Source: Gaiellaceae bacterium (GTDB lineage Bacteria > Actinomycetota > Thermoleophilia > Gaiellales > Gaiellaceae). From it: a stretch of DNA of 64,000 nt. This document shows, in pieces, positions 6,946 through 15,527 of this stretch. The stretch spans positions 992,001 through 1,056,000 of the forward strand of contig BPGK01000001.1 in assembly GCA_026002995.1 (NCBI GenBank), written 5' to 3'. Position numbers and translations under genes: made by a program. Within the stretch, counting starts at the first letter, position 1, and the number at the start of each line of letters is the position of its first letter. The notes beneath the pieces were generated by a model. It was not told where the DNA came from, did not search any database, and worked only from the letters and a program-made list of their open reading frames with translations.

Positions 6946-9366
6946 ATGGAGCGGTACGACCCACAGGCGATCGAGGCGAAGTGGCAGGAGGTCTGGGCCC
7001 AGGAACGGGCGTTCGAGGTGCCGAACCCGAGCCCTGAGGAGCGCGAGCGGAGCGCGAAGTCGTACGTCCTCGAGATGCTCCCCTACCCCTCGGGGACGCT
7101 CCACATGGGGCACATGCTCGTCTACACGATCGGGGACGTCGTCACGCACTTCCGGCGTCGCAACGGGATGCGCGTGCTCCACCCGCAGGGGTTCGACTCG
7201 TTCGGGCTGCCGGCGGAGAACGCCGCGATCAAGGAGGGCGCGCATCCGCGGCTGACGACGGAGCGCAACATCGCGCACATCCGCCGCTCGATGCGCCGGA
7301 TCGGGTGGGCCATCGACTGGTCGCGTGAGCTCTCGACCCACGAGCCCTCCTACTACCGCTGGCAGCAGTGGCAGTTCCTGCGCTTCTACGAGCGCGGGCT
7401 CGCGTACCGCAAGGGCGCGCCGGTGAAGTGGTGCCCGGTCGACCAGACGGTCCTCGCGAACGAGCAGGTGCACGACGGGCGCTGCGAGCGCTGTGGCGCG
7501 GAGGTCGTCTCCCGCGTGATGGAGCAGTGGTTCTTCCGCATCACCGACTACGCGCAGGCGCTGCTCGACGACCTCGAGACCGTCGACTGGCCGGAGTCGA
7601 TCAAGGCGCGCCAGCGGAACTGGATCGGGCGCTCGGAGGGGGCGGAGATCCTCTTCCGCATCGAGGAGTGGAACGAGGACGTCGCCGTATTCACCACCCG
7701 TCCGGACACGCTCTACGGGGCCACCTTCTTCGTCCTCGCGCCCGAGCACGAGCTCGTACGGCGGATCGACTCCGAAGAGGTGCAGACGTACGTGCAGCGC
7801 GCAGCGGCGAAGAAGACCGAGGAGCGGGCGACCGCAGTCGAGAAGACGGGTGTCTTCACCGGCCTGCACGCGGTCAACCCCGTGAACGGGGAGCGGCTGC
7901 CCGTCTACGTCGCCGACTACGTCCTCGCCGACTACGGGACGGGCGCGATCATGGCCGTGCCCGCGCACGACCAACGCGACTTCGACTTCGCGCGCGCGTT
8001 CGGTCTCCCCGTACGGCAGGTGGTGCGTCCGCGCGCAGGCGCGGTGGACGAGGGTGCCGCCTACCTCGAGCACGGCGAGGACGCGGTGCTCGTGGGCTCC
8101 GGTGAGTTCGACGGTCTACCTGCCTCCGAGGGCGGTCGACGGATCGTCGAGAAGCTCGCCGCCGAGGGCCGCGGCCGCTTCGCCGTCAACTACCGGCTTC
8201 GTGACTGGGGCTTCTCGCGCCAGCGCTACTGGGGGTGCCCGATCCCGATCGTCTACTGCGGGGCCTGCGGCATCGTGCCGGTACCCGAAGACGAGCTCCC
8301 CGTCGTCCTCCCGGAGATCGAGGACTACAAGCCCAAGGGTCGGCCGCCGCTTGCGCAGGTCGAGGAGTGGGTGAACGTGTCCTGTCCGACCTGCGGAGGC
8401 CCGGCGCAGCGCGAGACGGAGACGATGGACACCTTCGTCGACTCCTCCTGGTACTTCCTGCGCTACTGCGACGCGCGGAACGACCACGCGCCGTTCGATC
8501 GCGAGGCGGTCGACTACTGGAACCCAGTCGACCTCTACATCGGGGGCGTCGACCACGCGACGATGCACATGATCTACGCCCGCTTCTGGGTCAAGGTGCT
8601 GAACGACATGGGGCTCGTCGGCTTCCGCGAGCCGTTCGCTCGCTTCTTCTCGAACGGCTGGGTCACGCTCGGCAAGTCGAAGATGTCGAAGCGGGCCGGG
8701 AACATCGTCGGCCCGGACGACTTCGTCGAGCGCTACGGCGCCGACGCCTGCCGACTGAACATCCTCTTCCTCGGCCCCGCCGACGAGGACATGGAGTGGA
8801 CCGAGACGAGCGTCGAGGCGATGGAGCGCTTCTTGCGCCGGCTGTGGCGGATCGTGAACGAGGTGGCCGAGCGCGCGCCGCAGGGCCCGCCAGCCGGCGG
8901 GCCGCTCGCGCGCAAGGCGCACTGGGCGATCGCGAAGGCGACCGACGACATCGGGCGTCGCTTCGCTTTCAACACCGCGATCGCCGCGGTCATGGAGCTC
9001 GTGAACGAGCTCTCGCACGACCGCGCCGGCCCGGACTCCCGCCTCGCCGCGGAGACGGCCGTCTCGCTGCTCCAGCCGTACGCCCCGCACGTGACCGAGG
9101 AGTTGTGGTCGAGGCTCGGGCACGAGCGGCTGTGGGAGACGCCGTGGCCCGTCGCCGACCCGGCGCTCCTCGAGCGGGAGACGGTCGAGGTCGTCGTTCA
9201 AGTGAACGGGCGGATTCGCGATCGCCTCCACGTCGCCCCGGGGACGAGCGAGGACGAGCTCGTCGCGCTGGCGCGCGCGTCCGCGCGCGTGCAGGCGTAC
9301 CTCGACGGGGGAGAGCCGCGCCGGGTCGTCGTCGTGCCCGACAAGCTCGTCAACTTCGTCGTCTGA
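6946..9366 (+). CDS. leuS: Leucyl-tRNA synthetase
   Basis: An 806-residue class Ia synthetase that charges tRNA-Leu. It has the HIGH-type motif HMGH at residues 53-56 and the KMSKS-type motif KMSKR at 579-583. The CP1 editing domain lies between, with the conserved GTGAIMAVPAHDQRD segment around residues 325-340, and a C-terminal anticodon-binding region follows. Length is normal for the bacterial enzyme. The ATG at 6946 gives MERYDPQAIEAKWQ, the standard N-terminus. Expression is probably controlled by the leader and terminator just upstream. A tRNA-Leu(CAA) lies at 35.1 kb. Confidence 0.97.
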   Translation: MERYDPQAIEAKWQEVWAQERAFEVPNPSPEERERSAKSYVLEMLPYPSGTLHMGHMLVYTIGDVVTHFRRRNGMRVLHPQGFDSFGLPAENAAIKEGAHPRLTTERNIAHIRRSMRRIGWAIDWSRELSTHEPSYYRWQQWQFLRFYERGLAYRKGAPVKWCPVDQTVLANEQVHDGRCERCGAEVVSRVMEQWFFRITDYAQALLDDLETVDWPESIKARQRNWIGRSEGAEILFRIEEWNEDVAVFTTRPDTLYGATFFVLAPEHELVRRIDSEEVQTYVQRAAAKKTEERATAVEKTGVFTGLHAVNPVNGERLPVYVADYVLADYGTGAIMAVPAHDQRDFDFARAFGLPVRQVVRPRAGAVDEGAAYLEHGEDAVLVGSGEFDGLPASEGGRRIVEKLAAEGRGRFAVNYRLRDWGFSRQRYWGCPIPIVYCGACGIVPVPEDELPVVLPEIEDYKPKGRPPLAQVEEWVNVSCPTCGGPAQRETETMDTFVDSSWYFLRYCDARNDHAPFDREAVDYWNPVDLYIGGVDHATMHMIYARFWVKVLNDMGLVGFREPFARFFSNGWVTLGKSKMSKRAGNIVGPDDFVERYGADACRLNILFLGPADEDMEWTETSVEAMERFLRRLWRIVNEVAERAPQGPPAGGPLARKAHWAIAKATDDIGRRFAFNTAIAAVMELVNELSHDRAGPDSRLAAETAVSLLQPYAPHVTEELWSRLGHERLWETPWPVADPALLERETVEVVVQVNGRIRDRLHVAPGTSEDELVALARASARVQAYLDGGEPRRVVVVPDKLVNFVV

Positions 9367-9384
9367 GCAGCCCGTTGCGCTTCC

Positions 9385-9404
9385 GGCACGAAGTCGTGTC
9401 CCAC
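9385..9404 (+). repeat. Small intergenic hairpin repeat, copy 1 (GAAGTC loop, CCAC tail)
   Basis: GGCAC (9385-9389), loop GAAGTC, GTGTC (9396-9400), then CCAC. A related copy at 26219-26238 has the same loop and tail, but its stem has changed at two pairs in a way that preserves pairing. It lies between leuS and comEA. Confidence 0.45.
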
Positions 9405-9434
9405 CGGTAGACGGAGTACGGGCACGCTCGAGGC

Positions 9435-10031
9435 GTGCCGGAGATCCCGATCTCGCGCGCGAGCGCCCTCGCCCTCGTCGGCCTCCTCCTCGCCGCGCTC
9501 GCGCTCGCGGGAAGCCGCCTGGCGGCGACCGGCGCCGCATCGGCGCCCGAGGTCGTAGCACCGCTTCAGACGGTCGCCGAGGGGCCCTCCGGGCGCGCCG
9601 CGCTCGTCGTGCACGTGGTCGGAGCGGTGCGACGCCCGGGGCTCTTCCGACTTCCCGACGGATCCCGCGTCGCGGACGCGGTCGCTCGTGCGGGCGGCGC
9701 GACGCGGGCTGCCGACCTCGCCGGGCTGAACCTCGCCGCGCCGCTCGTGGACGGAACGCAGGTCCTCGTCCCGTCGCGCGCAGAGGTCCGAGCGGCGGAC
9801 CTGGGCGGAGCCGGCTCGCGGCCGAGCTCGAGCCCGTCCGGCCCGGTCAGCTTGTCGTCCGCGACGGCCGAGGAGCTCGACGCGCTTCCCGGGGTGGGGC
9901 CGATCACCGCGCAGAAGATCCTCGACTACCGGGCCGAGCACGGGCCCTTCGCCTCGGTGGAGGAGCTCGACGCCGTGCCGGGGATCGGCCCGACGAGGAT
10001 CGAGCAGCTGCGCCCCCTGGTGACCCCGTGA
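9435..10031 (+). CDS. comEA: ComEA-like DNA-binding competence protein
   Basis: A 198-residue protein with an N-terminal membrane anchor (about residues 8-30). A SLBB-type domain follows (VVHVVGAVRRPGLFRLPDGSRVADAV, about 55-110). Two helix-hairpin-helix motifs close the protein (LDALPGVGPITAQKIL and LDAVPGIGPTRIEQL, about 140-195). ComEA binds double-stranded DNA outside the membrane and hands it to ComEC. The GTG at 9435 has no SD; a TANNNT-like CACGCT lies 6 bases upstream. Its stop overlaps the comEC start (GTGA), so the two are coupled. Confidence 0.92.
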   Translation: MPEIPISRASALALVGLLLAALALAGSRLAATGAASAPEVVAPLQTVAEGPSGRAALVVHVVGAVRRPGLFRLPDGSRVADAVARAGGATRAADLAGLNLAAPLVDGTQVLVPSRAEVRAADLGGAGSRPSSSPSGPVSLSSATAEELDALPGVGPITAQKILDYRAEHGPFASVEELDAVPGIGPTRIEQLRPLVTP

Positions 10032-12382
10032 GGAACGACCGTCGAGCTCCTCGCTCCCGCTCCGAGGTGATGGGAGGAGTACAGCTCGATGCGCTCGCGA
10101 GGGTCATCGAGCTCCACTGGCCGACGCTCGTCGTCGCGTCCGCCTGCGCGGGTCTCGTCGCCGCGACGGTCGTCGCTCCGGGTTCGTCGGTGTGTGCGGT
10201 CCTCGCCGGGCTCGGCCTCGCGGGGGTCGCCCTGACGGACGGGCGGAGTCGCCTGCTGGGGCTCGCCCTGGCGGTCGGTGCAGTGGGGCTCTGGTGGGGG
10301 TCGCTCCGGGTCGAGGCGCTCGAGCGGAGCGCCCTCCGCGACCGCGTCGGGCTCGCAGGCTCGGCGGAGGTCGTCGTCACAGGACCCATTCGCCGATCGG
10401 AGCGGGGGAGCCGAGCCCTCGCTGAGGTGAGGCGGTTTCGAGGCGTCGAGCTCAGCGAGCGCGTGCTCCTCACGCTCCCCGTCGGCCGCTCGCCGCCGCG
10501 TGGCGCAGTCCTGGACGCGGAGGTTCGGATCGCGGCGCCGCGGCCGCGGACGGACGGCTTCGACGAGCGTGCCTGGCTCGCTCGCCAGGGAGCGCACGTC
10601 GTCTTGCGCGCGAGCGCGTGGCGGGAGTCCGGGCGTCGCGGCGGTCTCGCCGGGGTGGGCGATCGCCTGCGCGACCGCGTGGCGCGGGCCGTCGCGCGGG
10701 GCACGGACGGGACGCGGCGAGCGATCGTTCTCGGGGTCGTCCTCGGGGAGGACGAGGCGCTTCCGCGCGAGGTGCGCGAGGCGTTTCGCGCCTCGGGCCT
10801 CTACCACCTGCTCGCGGTCTCGGGCCAGAACGTCGCCTTCATCGCGGGCGGCGTCATCGGCGTGGGCTGGCTCCTTCGCCTTCCGCGTGTCGGGCGGGAG
10901 GTCGCGACGCTCCTCGCGATCGCTGCCTACGTCCTCGCCGTCGGCTGGCAGCCCTCTGTCGTGCGGGCGGGGGTGGCGGGGGCGCTCGCGTCGCTCGCCT
11001 GGCTCGCTGCGCGCCCGCGCGACAGGTGGCACGTCCTCGCGCTCGGCGCCCTCGTGCTGCTGGCCTGGACGCCGACGACCGCCTACGAGCCGGGGTTCCA
11101 GCTCTCGTTCGCGGCCGTCGCGGGCATCTTCCTCGGACTTCCGCGGCTCCGGCGTGTCGCGGAGGGGTTTCCGATCCCGGCGTGGGCGGCGGATGTCCTC
11201 GGTGTCTCGTTCGTCTGCGGGCTCATCACGGCGCCGATCGTCCTCTTTCACTTCGACCAGGCACCGGTCTATACCGTCCCTGCCAACGCGCTCGCGTTCG
11301 CTGCGATGCCGTGCGTGCTCGGCCTCGGGCTGCTCGCGGCCGCGCTCGACCCCGTCTCCCCGTCCGCAGCCGCCGCGCTCGCATGGCTCGCCGGCTGGGG
11401 AGCGGCCTGGCTCGACCTGGTGGCGGCCGCGTTCGCTGCGCTTCCCGGAGCGCAGGTCGGGCGACGCACCGCTGCGCTCCTGGTCGGAGCGGTCGTCGTC
11501 GCCTGGGTCTGCGCAGGGTGGGCGCGGGGAGCGAGGTGGAGGCGCTCGGGGCTCGCCGCGCTCCTCGCGGGGGCGGCTCTCGTCGGTGGCGCGCTGGCGC
11601 TCGCGACCCACACGGAGCCCCGCTGGACGCCGCCCAGCGGCCTGCGGGCGACGTTCCTCGACGTCGGCCAGGGCGATGCAGCGCTGCTCGAGACGGCGAC
11701 GGCGCGCATCCTCGTCGACCAAGGGCCGCCAGAGGCCGACGTCGCAGGTCAGCTCCTGCGTTTGGGAGTCCGCTCCCTGACGGCGCTCGTGCTCACGCAT
11801 CCGGAGCGCGATCACGTGGGCGGGGCGGCGGATGTCCTCCGGCGGCTGCGCGTGGCAACCGTGCTCGACCCGATGCTCGCGGCAACCGGGCCAGAGCGCG
11901 AGGAGGCGCTCGCTGCCGCGCGCGCTCGTGGCGTCCCGATCCGCGAGCTTCGTGCCGGAACGGAGCTCCGAGCCGGCGGGCTCGTGCTGCGCGCGCTCTG
12001 GCCCCGCGACGCCGGGCTTCCGTCGGAGAATCCGAATCGGAACGCAGTCGTCCTCGTCGTCTCCTTCGGCGAGACCGATCTCTTCCTCCCCGCGGATGCG
12101 GAGTCGGAGGTGACGGGCGCCCTCCGGGTCGGGGACGTGGAGGTGCTGAAGGTCGCGCACCACGGCTCGGAGGATCCCGGGCTCGAGCGTCAGCTCCGCT
12201 CGCTGCGACCCGAGGTCGCGGTCGTCTCGGTCGGACGCGGCAACTCGTACGGGCACCCCCGCCCGGAGACGCTCGCTGCGCTCGCCACCGTGCCGGGAAT
12301 CGTCGTGCTGCGCACGGACCTCGACGGTCGGATCGTGGTCGAGTCCGACGGGAGGCGGCTGCGGGTCCGAGCGGGCGGCTAG
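10028..12382 (+). CDS. comEC: ComEC/Rec2 DNA uptake channel
   Basis: A 784-residue membrane protein. In order it has N-terminal helices with the OB-like DUF4131 region (about residues 25-200), and the competence domain with multiple membrane segments starting at FRASGLYHLLAVSGQNVAFIAG. A C-terminal metallo-beta-lactamase domain (about 540-784) has DVGQGDA, THPERDHVGG and AHHGS. It forms the inner-membrane channel through which single-stranded DNA enters during transformation, and the MBL domain is thought to be the nuclease. The GTG start lies inside the comEA stop. holA follows after 9 bases, the usual actinobacterial order comEA-comEC-holA. Confidence 0.93.
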   Translation: MRNDRRAPRSRSEVMGGVQLDALARVIELHWPTLVVASACAGLVAATVVAPGSSVCAVLAGLGLAGVALTDGRSRLLGLALAVGAVGLWWGSLRVEALERSALRDRVGLAGSAEVVVTGPIRRSERGSRALAEVRRFRGVELSERVLLTLPVGRSPPRGAVLDAEVRIAAPRPRTDGFDERAWLARQGAHVVLRASAWRESGRRGGLAGVGDRLRDRVARAVARGTDGTRRAIVLGVVLGEDEALPREVREAFRASGLYHLLAVSGQNVAFIAGGVIGVGWLLRLPRVGREVATLLAIAAYVLAVGWQPSVVRAGVAGALASLAWLAARPRDRWHVLALGALVLLAWTPTTAYEPGFQLSFAAVAGIFLGLPRLRRVAEGFPIPAWAADVLGVSFVCGLITAPIVLFHFDQAPVYTVPANALAFAAMPCVLGLGLLAAALDPVSPSAAAALAWLAGWGAAWLDLVAAAFAALPGAQVGRRTAALLVGAVVVAWVCAGWARGARWRRSGLAALLAGAALVGGALALATHTEPRWTPPSGLRATFLDVGQGDAALLETATARILVDQGPPEADVAGQLLRLGVRSLTALVLTHPERDHVGGAADVLRRLRVATVLDPMLAATGPEREEALAAARARGVPIRELRAGTELRAGGLVLRALWPRDAGLPSENPNRNAVVLVVSFGETDLFLPADAESEVTGALRVGDVEVLKVAHHGSEDPGLERQLRSLRPEVAVVSVGRGNSYGHPRPETLAALATVPGIVVLRTDLDGRIVVESDGRRLRVRAGG

Positions 12383-12385
12383 GGT
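12380..12385 (+). promoter_or_regulatory. TAGGGT, possible -10 for leaderless holA
   Basis: TAGGGT with 6 bases to the GTG of holA and no SD. The hexamer overlaps the comEC stop codon TAG, so it could equally be coincidental. Confidence 0.3.
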
Positions 12386-12391
12386 TGTCCC

Positions 12392-13432
12392 GTGGCCGAG
12401 GCCGGCGACCAGCGCTCCGAGAGGGTCCCCGACCGCCCCGTGTACCTGCTGACCGGCGGCGATCGTCCCAAGGTCGAGCGTGCGTTGGCGCGACTGCGAC
12501 GGCACTTCGCGGACGAGGCCATCGAGGTCGTGAGCGCGGTCGAGGTCGCCGGTGAGGGCGCCGTGGCTCTCTGCAACGCCGGCAGCTTGTTCGGGGACGC
12601 TCGTCTCGTCGTCGTCGCCGACGTGGACGGGCGGCGCGACACCGATGGTCGCCGCAAAGGGGGCTGGAAGAGCGCCGACGTCGAGGCGCTCGGGCGCTAC
12701 CTGCGCGATCCCGCCCCGGCGACGGTGCTCGCGCTCGTCGCCGAGGACGTGCGAGCGACGAGCGCCCTCTGGAAGCTCTGCGCGAGAGCCGGCCAGGTCC
12801 TCGCGTTCGACGTCGACCCGAAGCGGCTCGTCGCTTGGGTCGGCGAGCAGTTCCGCCTGCGGGGTGCGCGCGCCGAGCACGACGCGTGCGCCGCGCTCGT
12901 CCAGCTCGTCGGCGACGACGTGCACGCCCTCTCGGCCGAGGTGGACAAGCTCGCGACCTGGGCGGCCGGCGAGGCGATCGGAGAGGACGAGGTGCTCGCG
13001 CTCGTCGCACCGCTCCGGGACGACCCGCTGTACGTCCTCGCCGACGCCGTCGGCGCGCGGGACGCCGCTCGAGCGCTTGCGCTCAGCGAGACGAACTTCG
13101 AGCGTGATCCGCGGCCGCGCCGCGACGTGGCGCCTCGTCAGGCGGGAGTGATCGCGGCGCACGTGACGCGCCTGGCGGCGCTGAAGCGGTTGGCCGCGCG
13201 AGGCGTCGGCCCGAAGGCGGCGGCGGACGAGCTCTCGCTGAACCCGTACCGCGCGAAGAAGCTGCTCGAGCAGGCCGACGGCTACTCGCCCGAGGAGCTC
13301 GAGGACGCGATCGTGCGTCTCGCGACGCTCGACGGCGCGCTCAAGGGGCAGAGCAGGCTCCAGCCGGATCTCGAGGTGCAGCGCGCGATCGTCGACCTCG
13401 CCCGCCGTCCGCGTCCGGCGCGCCGCGGGTAG
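12392..13432 (+). CDS. holA: DNA polymerase III delta subunit
   Basis: A 346-residue clamp-loader subunit. The N-terminal region PVYLLTGGDRPKVERALARLR (about 16-36) is the degenerate AAA+ start typical of HolA. The middle has LVGDDVHALSAEVDKLATWA, the conserved delta-subunit helix near residue 180. It opens the beta clamp during replication. It follows comEC by 9 bases and ends 3 bases from the reverse-strand rpsT stop, so the genes converge. The GTG start at 12392 lacks an SD. Confidence 0.9.
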   Translation: MAEAGDQRSERVPDRPVYLLTGGDRPKVERALARLRRHFADEAIEVVSAVEVAGEGAVALCNAGSLFGDARLVVVADVDGRRDTDGRRKGGWKSADVEALGRYLRDPAPATVLALVAEDVRATSALWKLCARAGQVLAFDVDPKRLVAWVGEQFRLRGARAEHDACAALVQLVGDDVHALSAEVDKLATWAAGEAIGEDEVLALVAPLRDDPLYVLADAVGARDAARALALSETNFERDPRPRRDVAPRQAGVIAAHVTRLAALKRLAARGVGPKAAADELSLNPYRAKKLLEQADGYSPEELEDAIVRLATLDGALKGQSRLQPDLEVQRAIVDLARRPRPARRG

Positions 13433-13435
13433 CCG

Positions 13436-13702
13436 TCAGGACGACGCGCCCGCCGCGAGCTTGGCCGCCTTCGACTTCTTCCGTGCCGCTGTGTTGCGGT
13501 GGAGCGCGCCGCGTGCCGCCGCCCGGTCGATGAGCTGCACGAGCCGGCGGTGCTCGTTCGCGATCCGCTCGGCGTCGCCGTCGGCGACAGCCTCCCGCAG
13601 CCTCCGGGTCAGCGTCTTGATCGTCGAGCGGTAGCGGAGGTTCTCCGCCCGCTGCCGGGCCTGGATCCGAACGCGCTTCTGCTGCTGCTTGATGTTCGCC
13701 AT
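13436..13702 (-). CDS. rpsT: 30S ribosomal protein S20
   Basis: An 88-residue basic protein beginning MANIKQQQKRVRIQ, with the family core NLRYRSTIKTLTRRL and the C-terminal RGALHRNTAARKKSKAAKLA. These match bacterial S20 over full length. S20 binds 16S rRNA early in 30S assembly. Its gene sits between holA and murJ on the opposite strand, which is common in actinobacteria. A hairpin lies just before the start codon in its short leader. Confidence 0.96.
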   Translation of the reverse strand: MANIKQQQKRVRIQARQRAENLRYRSTIKTLTRRLREAVADGDAERIANEHRRLVQLIDRAAARGALHRNTAARKKSKAAKLAAGASS

Positions 13703-13711
13703 CTCGGAGAA

Positions 13712-13742
13712 GCGCCCGCTCGGAGCGGGCGCGGCGATGGTA
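13712..13742 (-). promoter_or_regulatory. rpsT promoter and leader hairpin
   Basis: On the minus strand a -10-like TACCAT (complement of 13737-13742) is followed within the first transcribed bases by a 9-bp hairpin (13712-13720 pairing 13724-13732). The ATG comes 9 bases later. A hairpin at the extreme 5' end of an S20 mRNA suggests stability or autoregulation, but no protein-binding site can be proved from sequence. Confidence 0.45.
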
Positions 13743-13801
13743 GCAGGACCCGCTGGGAGAATCGCGTCCGTGAACCGCCGACGTCGAGGGCGCGCGCGCT
13801 C

Positions 13802-15394
13802 GTGACCGAGCTGCCGGACGGCGCACCGGAGCAGGCCCCTGCCGACCAGCGGCGCCGGATCGCGCGCTCGACCGCCGTCTTCTCGGCGGCCACCGCCGTC
13901 TCGCGGGCGCTCGGCCTCGTGCGGGAGATGGTGAGCGCCTACTTCTTCGGCGTCTCGGGGCTGATCAACGCCTTCACGGTCGCGATCCAGATCCCGAACC
14001 TCGTGCGCGCGCTCGTCGCGGACGCGGCGCTCTCGGGCGCGTTCGTCCCCGTCTTCAGCGAGCTCCTCGAGCGCGGCGAGCGCCGGCGTGCCTGGCGCGT
14101 CGCCTCGACGCTCTTCTGGCTGACGCTCCTCGTCCTCGGCGGTGTCACCGCGCTCTTCATCCTCCTCGCCCCGTTCCTCATGCGCCCGTTCGGGAACCCG
14201 GGCGGCGACGTCGAGCTCGCGGTCGGGCTCTCGCGCGTGCTCTTCCCGATCGTCGTCCTGCTCGGCCTCTCCGGGATCGTCGTCGGGATCCTCAACACGT
14301 ACCACCACTTCGCCCTGCCCGCACTCGCACCGGTGGCGTGGAACCTCGTCATCGTGCTCGGGCTCCTCCTCGGCGTGCCACGAATGTCGGGCGAGAGCGC
14401 GGAGCTCTACCTCTACGCCGCGGTGGTCGTGCTCGGGACGCTCGTTCAGCTCCTCCTGCCCGTGCCCTGGCTCCGCCGGCTCGACGGACGCCTGACGATG
14501 GTGCTCGATTGGCGCGACCCGGCGGTGAAGCGGGTGCTCGTGCTCATGCTCCCGGTGACGCTCACGATCGGGCTCATCAACGTCAACTTCCTCGTCGACA
14601 CGCTCTTCGCCTCGCGACTCCTCGACCCGGAGCTCGCCCCGGCCGCGATCGACAAGGCCTTCCGCCTGTACATGCTCCCGCAGGGGATCTTCGCGGTCGC
14701 CGTCACGACGGTGCTCTTCCCGACCCTCGCGCGGCTCGCCGCCCGCGACGACGCACCCGGACTGCGCCGTGCGCTCGACGGTGGGCTCCGGCAGATCGCC
14801 TTCCTGCTCGTCCCCGCCGGCCTCGTCTCGATCGTCCTCGCTCAACCGATCGTTCGCCTCGTCTACGAGCGTGGGGAGTTCACCGACGAGGACACCGTGA
14901 TCGTGGCCCAGTGTCTCCAGGCGTTCTCGCTCGGGCTCGTCTTCAACGGCTGGATGCTCATCCTGAACCGCGCCTTCTACGCCGTGCAGACGAACTGGGT
15001 GCCGACTGCGGTCGCGCTCGGCGCGGTCGGGCTGAACGCGGCCTTCGACGCCGTCTTCTACCGTCTCGGGATCTGGGGCATCCCCCTCGCGACTGCGACC
15101 GTCAACGTCGTCGGCGCCGCTGTCCTGCTCGAGATGATGCGACGGAGGATCGGCCTCGAGCGCCTGGGGCGCACGCTCGCCGTCGTCGGACGGGTCGTCG
15201 TAGCGGGCGCGCTGGCGGCCGCAGTCGCCTTCGTCGTGTGGGCAGCCGTCGACGCCGAGGTCGGCCGGTCGCTCGGCGCGCAGATCCTCTCGCTCGGCCT
15301 CGCCTTCGTCGCGGGCGGCGCGGCGTATGTGGGTTCCGCGCGTAGCCTCCGCGTCCGCGAGCTCGACGAGCTCCTCGCGCTCCGCCGCCGGTAG
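13802..15394 (+). CDS. murJ: Lipid II flippase MurJ (MviN family)
   Basis: A 530-residue protein with about 14 membrane helices. Family hallmarks include the N-terminal [28 protein letters not shown], a first cytoplasmic loop ending [23 protein letters not shown], and later [18 protein letters not shown]. It moves the peptidoglycan precursor lipid II across the membrane. The GTG at 13802 begins [13 protein letters not shown], a short actinobacterial-style cytoplasmic head; an upstream in-frame extension has no better start. It is divergent from rpsT. The REP element lies 20 bases after its stop. Confidence 0.92.
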   Translation: MTELPDGAPEQAPADQRRRIARSTAVFSAATAVSRALGLVREMVSAYFFGVSGLINAFTVAIQIPNLVRALVADAALSGAFVPVFSELLERGERRRAWRVASTLFWLTLLVLGGVTALFILLAPFLMRPFGNPGGDVELAVGLSRVLFPIVVLLGLSGIVVGILNTYHHFALPALAPVAWNLVIVLGLLLGVPRMSGESAELYLYAAVVVLGTLVQLLLPVPWLRRLDGRLTMVLDWRDPAVKRVLVLMLPVTLTIGLINVNFLVDTLFASRLLDPELAPAAIDKAFRLYMLPQGIFAVAVTTVLFPTLARLAARDDAPGLRRALDGGLRQIAFLLVPAGLVSIVLAQPIVRLVYERGEFTDEDTVIVAQCLQAFSLGLVFNGWMLILNRAFYAVQTNWVPTAVALGAVGLNAAFDAVFYRLGIWGIPLATATVNVVGAAVLLEMMRRRIGLERLGRTLAVVGRVVVAGALAAAVAFVVWAAVDAEVGRSLGAQILSLGLAFVAGGAAYVGSARSLRVRELDELLALRRR

Positions 15395-15413
15395 CGGAAA
15401 CGGGGTCGGAAAC

Positions 15414-15527
15414 GGGGTCAGGTCTGAAACGAAATGGGGTCAGGTCTCTTCTGTCGCACGCTACGTGCAACAGAAGAGACCTGACCCCACGCGAGACGCC
15501 AACGTGCAACATGGAAGACCTGACCCC
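15414..15527. repeat. REP-like element with GGGGTCAGGTC motifs, running into lepA
   Basis: Two forward copies (15414-15425, 15436-15447) and two reverse copies (15477-15488, 15516-15527) of GGGGTCAGGTCT or its complement. Copies two and three sit in a perfect 20-bp inverted repeat (15435-15454 with 15470-15489). Inside it, after one mismatched pair, a 5-bp GCACG/CGTGC stem is closed by a 3-base loop. A 25-base direct repeat, CGTGCAAC plus the motif, occurs at 15464-15488 and 15503-15527. From general knowledge, this motif resembles repeats moved by REP-associated Y1 tyrosine transposases; no transposase is in the window. The last copy is the 5' coding end of lepA. Confidence 0.8.

Noticed and set aside
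9926-13162. 1078-codon minus-strand open frame opposite comEC-holA, and similar long antisense frames elsewhere (for example 1936-4068, 59346-62492)
   Set aside because: Arg/Glu/Asp-rich translations without domains; typical shadows of GC-rich coding genes.
15414-15527. CRISPR array from repeated GACCTGACCCC units
   Set aside because: Units are in both orientations, unevenly spaced, with no unique equal-length spacers and no cas genes.
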